Positions 5,563 to 8,598 of a DNA stretch of 8,598 bases are shown one piece after another. Every line of letters begins with the position of its first letter. The first letter of the stretch is position 1. The translations under genes were made by a program, and so were the position numbers. The notes below the pieces were generated by a model. The model was not told where the DNA came from. It saw only the letters and a list, made by a program, of their open reading frames with translations, and did not search any database. The stretch spans positions 1 to 8,598 of the forward strand of contig CAZHRW010000174.1 in assembly GCA_964535025.1 (NCBI GenBank), in the 5' to 3' direction. The stretch is from JAAYZK01 sp964535025. Its GTDB lineage: Bacteria > Planctomycetota > Phycisphaerae > SM23-33 > FEN-1343.

Positions 5563-5597
5563 CGGAGAATTCGGAGAATTCGGGTTTCATGCCGCGC
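5563..5597 (+). repeat. 35-bp direct repeat, copy 2
   Basis: Same as 5388-5422 apart from one T-to-C change, giving TCGGGTTTCATGCCGCGC after two TCGGAGAAT units (5562-5579). The copies are 175 bases apart. Beyond base 5597 the similarity stops. Confidence 0.88.
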
Positions 5598-5686
5598 GAA
5601 CGGCACGGTTTCGGTGGGCGCCGGCGGAAATGGCGTCCCTGAATATAACGCGTTAGTCCGCCCGCGGGGCGGCGCGGCCGCCGCGC

Positions 5687-5714
5687 GGTGGCGCCTCTCG
5701 CGGGCGGCGCCACC
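5687..5714. repeat. Strong hairpin, 9-bp perfect stem
   Basis: GGTGGCGCC (5687-5695) and GGCGCCACC (5706-5714) form a perfect stem around a 10-base loop. No T-run follows. A second inverted pair, GGAGGCGCC (5727-5735) and GGCGCCTCC (5874-5882), lies just downstream with 138 bases between its arms. It could be a structured RNA or part of a mobile-element end; nothing in the window decides. Confidence 0.55.
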
Positions 5715-5925
5715 GAAGCTTTGAGGGAGGCGCCAAAACATGGATGATCGTGCGAGCATCGCGTCGAGGTTATCGGACGATTGAGCGTGCGCGCCGGCGC
5801 GGCGTCTTCGCCCAAACCGGGGCCGCGACGAAGAGGGCGACAAAAATTTTAATCGCTTGTCTGGAAAGCACTAGGCGCCTCCGGCTCCGTCGGGAAAAAC
5901 CGCAGCAAGGGGAGCCCAGCCACGG

Positions 5926-5939
5926 TGTTGCATGCAACA
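5926..5939. promoter_or_regulatory. Perfect 14-bp palindrome, possible operator
   Basis: TGTTGCATGCAACA is its own reverse complement. Perfect palindromes of this size are typical of dimeric regulator sites, but it lies about 700 bases before the next start codon and no regulator gene is in view. The assignment as an operator is only a possibility. Confidence 0.3.
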
Positions 5940-5989
5940 ATGAAAACCATAACCCATTGTGTAAAAGCGACTAACGTATCAGGAGTGTC

Positions 5990-6008
5990 CCGGATACCAG
6001 GTGTCCGG
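5990..6008. repeat. Short hairpin in the low-GC stretch
   Basis: CCGGATACCAGGTGTCCGG folds to an 8-bp stem with one G-T pair and a 3-base loop. It overlaps the left copy of the split repeat at 6002-6030. Confidence 0.45.
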
Positions 6009-6030
6009 TGTTTGTCGGCGGCCGCGAGAC
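6002..6030 (+). repeat. Split direct repeat, copy 1 (with 10-base insertion)
   Basis: TGTCCGG, then ten extra bases, then CGGCCGCGAGAC. The parts match 6088-6106, where they are contiguous. Confidence 0.55.
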
Positions 6031-6087
6031 CCCCATGTTCGGCAGAAATTGATTTTTCGTAATGGTGTGCCAGCACAGGAGATGAAC

Positions 6088-6106
6088 TGTCCGGCGGCCG
6101 CGAAAC
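6088..6106 (+). repeat. Split direct repeat, copy 2 (contiguous)
   Basis: TGTCCGGCGGCCGCGAAAC; matches the two outer parts of 6002-6030 at 18 of 19 positions. The two copies mark the right end of the low-GC stretch. Confidence 0.55.
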
Positions 6107-6549
6107 TACCTCCCATTCCGTCTGTTAGGGTGAGGGGGTAGTGTCTTTTGGGATCCGCGGGGCCGCCGGCCTCGGCCGCGGCGGCCACGGCGAGGTGGGG
6201 GCTTCTTGGGCACACAACGGCGGGGCGGCGGGCCGTGCACGGCCAGGTGACCTGCCCGCACGACACGCGGCTGGTCCGGCGAGACGGGGGGCCGCGCGGC
6301 GACCGTCCCGCGGGGGTCGGTCGGCCGTGGCCCGGCGGCCGGGGACGCGGGCCGTCCGCAGGCGCGTCGAAGGGCTCGGACGGTGCGTTGGGGGTGTCGC
6401 TTTCGCTTTGGCGGCAATCGGTTGTACGGGCGTAACTGTTGATGGGAGCACCCGGGAAAAGGGGCCCGCCGATAAAGGGGTCTGCCGTCGGTGACATGGC
6501 ACGAGGCGGATGCAGCGAACGGGGGCGGACGGCGCCCGGGACGCCGTGG
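6107..6549. other. GC-rich stretch with no supported feature
   Basis: I see no gene, tRNA or repeat here. Open frames exist on both strands because stops are rare at this GC content, but they lack domains, credible starts and ribosome binding sites. One plus frame contains an LAAIGC lipobox-like string near 6408-6425; it has no usable start close by and ends within about 25 residues, so it was not called. Confidence 0.5.
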
Positions 6550-6578
6550 TTGCGGTGCGGCGGCGGGGGGCTTACGAT
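6550..6578 (+). promoter_or_regulatory. Candidate sigma-70-type promoter for the secreted-protein gene
   Basis: TTGCGG (6550-6555) and TACGAT (6573-6578) are separated by 17 bases. The -10 box matches consensus at four of six positions and the -35 box at three. The leader would be about 55 bases. The position just before the gene supports it; the sequence match alone is modest. Confidence 0.38.
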
Positions 6579-6627
6579 GGGCCCATCTCGCGGCGGGTGT
6601 CGCCGCGGCGCGACCGGTGGTGCGGAT

Positions 6628-6632
6628 GGAGG
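6628..6632 (+). promoter_or_regulatory. Shine-Dalgarno that decides the start of the secreted-protein gene
   Basis: GGAGG lies eight bases before the ATG at 6641. It favours that ATG over in-frame upstream candidates at 6491 and 6626, which would put non-hydrophobic residues ahead of the signal peptide. Confidence 0.7.
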
Positions 6633-6640
6633 CCAAGACC

Positions 6641-8266
6641 ATGAAGCGGTGGGTGATGACGGCGGCGATCGCGGCGGCGGCGGCGATCGGGGCGACGGCG
6701 GCGGCGGGCGGCGAGGTGACGGTTTATACGCCCGACAACGCACCGGCGGCGCCCGCGCCGGAGGCGATGCCGCTGCGGTCGAGCGTGTCGCAGTACGGGA
6801 TCACGTGGACGTTCGCCGAGCCGGCGCGGGTGGGGCAATTCGTCAACGGCGACTACTACGTCGTCGGACCGGTGACGATCACCGCCATCGACCCGGCGCC
6901 GCGCTACGGCGAGGCGGTCGGCGACGATGAGCTCGACGCCTACGAGACCGGCCGCGGGGACTACCTCCCGATTGCCGACCGCGTCCGCAACGGCTCGATG
7001 CTCAACCCGCCGGCCCGCCAGCGGGTGGCCTACGACAGCGGGATCAAGAACTGGTTCCGCGCCGACCTGGCGGCACGGCTGCCGATCCGGATGACGCCCG
7101 GCGACTCGCTGGTCTCGACGATCAGCCTCGCCGTCGGCGAGAAGGTCGAAACGCCCTACACCGGCCACCGCGGCGGCCTCCAGTCCGTCCGCGCCCAAGG
7201 CGACAACAGCCCGGTGCGGACCGCGGCGGTCCTGACGTGCATGGCTGCGGCGCAACCGGCCGATGCGTTCCGCCCGGCCTTCTGCGACAGGGACAACACG
7301 GTCTACCTCGCCCGCAACCTCAAGCGCGACCTGCTCAAACGGCTGCCGCGGCCCAAGGGCGTCTGCCGCGGCGAAGGCCGGTCGGCGGCGAACCACCCGC
7401 CGTCGGACCCGCCCCGGGCGGCGAACCTGCCGAAGCTCGACCAGTGGACCCGCGTCTTCCAGCGGCCGTGGGTGAACACGGGGTTCTTCGGCTTCGAGCA
7501 GCCCATGGAAAACATGCCGCACTACGGCCAGTGGGTCGGCCAGGCGATGTCGATGGCGGGGCTGATGCTCATGTGCGACTACACGCCGGCCGAGAAGGAG
7601 CCGCTGCTGATCAACGTCGTGCAGGTGGGGATCGACTACTGGGGCGCCGTCACCGGCGGGCACCCCGGCTGGCAGGGCTGGGGCGGGCACGGCAGCGGGC
7701 GGAAGTTCCCGATCGTCTTCGCCGGGCTGCTGCTGGGCGATGCGAAGATGGCCTCGCCGACGAAGACGTTCCCCCAGTGCAATTTCGGCGAGGACAACCA
7801 GACGAGGCACGGCGACTGCTGGACGGGCGCGACCGTCGTCTTCGCCGGCCACAGCGGCGTGCACAACGACGGGAGCATCCCGCGGGCGCAATGGGGGCCG
7901 TACGAGCACAAGCCCCCGGCCCAATGGGACGCGGGCAACCGGACCAGCGACGCCTACCGCCGCGCCAACACCAGCACGTCGTTCATCGGTCAGGCGCTGG
8001 TCCTGCGCCTGCTGGACGCCGAGGACGCCTGGGGTCACGACGCGTTCTTCGACTACGCCGACCGCTGGATGTTCGAGGACTCGACGCCCTTCCACCGCCA
8101 AATCGACGAAGCGCACGGCTCGAACCTCGCCGGCCCGCCGTCGGCCACCGGCAGGTGGTACCGCCAGGGCCAGGCGTGGGAGCCGTTCGTCACCGACCTG
8201 TGGGACCTGTATCGCACGGTGCCGGGCATGCCGGCGACGGACGGGTGGAAGACGGAGCGGCGGTAA
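6641..8266 (+). CDS. Secreted protein of unknown function (planctomycete-type family)
   Basis: From the ATG at 6641 the product has 541 residues. It opens with a classical signal peptide: K2-R3, a hydrophobic Ala-rich core to residue 18, and likely cleavage after A20-A21-A22, so it is exported by Sec. Residues 48-165 (SVSQYGITWTF, VRNGSML at 115-121, GDSLVSTIS at 154-162) look like a beta-rich domain. The rest (ENMPHYGQW at 290-298, GGHGSGRKFP at 348-357, AGHSGVHND at 402-410, then a helix-rich tail) could be an alpha-helical toroid like those of polysaccharide lyases. That fold guess is weak and I can name no catalytic residues. I recognise the layout from uncharacterised planctomycete proteins but know no tested function. 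The GGAGG site and signal peptide fix the start; an upstream in-frame ATG at 6491 would add 50 unlikely residues. It converges on the gene at 8276-8542 with a 9-bp gap. Confidence 0.85.
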   Translation: MKRWVMTAAIAAAAAIGATAAAGGEVTVYTPDNAPAAPAPEAMPLRSSVSQYGITWTFAEPARVGQFVNGDYYVVGPVTITAIDPAPRYGEAVGDDELDAYETGRGDYLPIADRVRNGSMLNPPARQRVAYDSGIKNWFRADLAARLPIRMTPGDSLVSTISLAVGEKVETPYTGHRGGLQSVRAQGDNSPVRTAAVLTCMAAAQPADAFRPAFCDRDNTVYLARNLKRDLLKRLPRPKGVCRGEGRSAANHPPSDPPRAANLPKLDQWTRVFQRPWVNTGFFGFEQPMENMPHYGQWVGQAMSMAGLMLMCDYTPAEKEPLLINVVQVGIDYWGAVTGGHPGWQGWGGHGSGRKFPIVFAGLLLGDAKMASPTKTFPQCNFGEDNQTRHGDCWTGATVVFAGHSGVHNDGSIPRAQWGPYEHKPPAQWDAGNRTSDAYRRANTSTSFIGQALVLRLLDAEDAWGHDAFFDYADRWMFEDSTPFHRQIDEAHGSNLAGPPSATGRWYRQGQAWEPFVTDLWDLYRTVPGMPATDGWKTERR

Positions 8267-8275
8267 GGGGGACGT

Positions 8276-8542
8276 TCACCCGTGCCTGTCGATCTCCTGT
8301 CGGGCGAGGGTCACCCAGCGGCCGAGGCGGTCGGGTTCGCCCTGGACGGTGTGGGTGTCTTTGAGGATGAGTTCGAGGGGCAGGTCGGCGGCGACGTCGA
8401 GGGTGGAGCGGAGGTCGGCGCGGATGGCGTCTTCGTTGAACGAGGCGCAGACGTGGGCGGGGTTGGGCTTGCGGCTGAAGACGTAGTCGCGCCCGAGCCG
8501 TTCGGCCATTGTCGGCTGGTCGCACCAGGGCGAGATCGACAC
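8276..8542 (-). CDS. Uroporphyrinogen decarboxylase-like protein, C-terminal fragment
   Basis: The minus-strand frame ends at the TGA at 8278-8276 and encodes 88 residues: SISPWCD, MAERLGRDYVFSRKPNPAH, then a helix (FNEDAIRADLRSTLDVAA) and the strand LELILKD before the final helix. This matches the C-terminal end of UroD-fold proteins of the divergent branch common in planctomycetes and Lentisphaerae, where SPWC and KPNP recur. These relatives are (beta/alpha)8 barrels of roughly 350-400 residues and mostly of unknown substrate, some related to corrinoid-dependent methyltransferases. About three quarters of the protein is missing. The GTG at 8542 is not the real start; it is where recognisable sequence meets a 14-C run. 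The frame stays open to the window edge but reads as low-complexity Gly/Pro/Arg. It is a fragment at a contig end, not necessarily a pseudogene. Confidence 0.72.
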   Translation of the reverse strand: MSISPWCDQPTMAERLGRDYVFSRKPNPAHVCASFNEDAIRADLRSTLDVAADLPLELILKDTHTVQGEPDRLGRWVTLARQEIDRHG

Positions 8543-8598
8543 CCCCCCCCCCCCCGGGGTCCGCCGGCGGGGGCCCCACCGGGGGGGGGGCGGCGCCC
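8542..8598. other. Low-complexity G/C tail, probable sequencing or assembly artefact
   Basis: The last 57 bases contain a run of 14 C (8542-8555), a GGGG, a GGGGGCCCC block and a run of 10 G (8581-8590), with a single T and a single A. They replace the expected UroD-like coding sequence in mid-gene. Runs like this at a contig end are typical of read-end error rather than biology. Confidence 0.75.

Larger units (their letters stand above)
5188..6640. other. Long non-coding region with 9-bp arrays, hairpins and a low-GC stretch
   Basis: About 1.45 kb separate proS from the secreted-protein gene. Open frames on both strands cross it, but their translations are three-residue repeats (RPIRPIRP, DPTDPTN, RILRILR) or Arg/Pro-rich filler without domains, so I accept none as a gene. 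Structured items are listed separately. Composition changes within it: the block 5941-6000 is 27/60 G+C by count, while the genes on either side are near 70%. No rho-independent terminator is obvious after the proS stop. Confidence 0.65.

Noticed and set aside
5744..5974. 76-codon plus-strand frame in the low-GC stretch, near a GGGAGG
   Set aside because: It is Arg-rich with no domain and third-position GC is far below that of the real genes. The GGGAGG at 5725-5730 is 13 bases from its ATG; the closer ATG at 5740 gives only 14 residues.
6141..6494. Plus-strand frame with a lipobox-like LAAIGC near its end
   Set aside because: No ATG or GTG is placed to start a signal peptide, the frame ends about 25 residues after the Cys, and codon third positions are not GC-biased as in the real genes.
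6572..8116. 514-codon minus-strand open frame opposite the secreted-protein gene
   Set aside because: The plus frame has a signal peptide, a Shine-Dalgarno and family resemblance; the minus frame is a compositional shadow.

Overview
The window is GC-rich (roughly 70% G+C in the genes) and most probably comes from a member of the Planctomycetota, perhaps the Phycisphaerae. This is inferred from three things: the double-hairpin repeats whose accidental translations read GATEFSRGRQPP, a prolyl-tRNA synthetase of the short archaeal/eukaryotic-like type, and two gene families (a secreted protein of unknown function and a UroD-like protein) that I associate with planctomycetes and their relatives. 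No rRNA or tRNA is present to confirm it. Both ends look like the ends of an assembled contig: the left edge cuts a lipoprotein gene and the right edge dissolves into G/C homopolymers.

Layout. (1) 1-211, minus strand: the N-terminal 70 residues of a lipoprotein, running off the left edge. (2) 212-739: a divergent intergenic region with a candidate promoter for each flanking gene and three to four double-hairpin repeats between them. (3) 740-3043, plus: a cytoplasmic GH31 alpha-glycosidase with intact catalytic residues. (4) 3044-3663: a repeat-packed region in which two imperfect direct-repeat pairs enclose two forward and two reversed double-hairpin units. (5) 3664-5187, plus: proS, prolyl-tRNA synthetase type 3. 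(6) 5188-6640: about 1.45 kb with no supportable gene. It holds several short arrays of one 9-bp unit (core TCGGA followed by four variable bases), a 35-bp direct repeat, several hairpins, a perfect 14-bp palindrome and a stretch of lower GC. (7) 6641-8266, plus: a secreted protein of unknown function with a clear signal peptide. (8) 8276-8542, minus: the C-terminal 88 residues of a uroporphyrinogen-decarboxylase-like protein, converging on the previous gene with a 9-bp gap and broken at its 5' side by the low-complexity tail.

The genes do not form an operon. Each plus-strand gene is preceded by a long non-coding stretch and its own plausible promoter and Shine-Dalgarno sequence. GH31 and the secreted protein could both belong to carbohydrate use, but nothing in the window couples them. 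I found no defence system, CRISPR array, intact transposase or biosynthetic cluster. The most unusual content is in the intergenic repeats.
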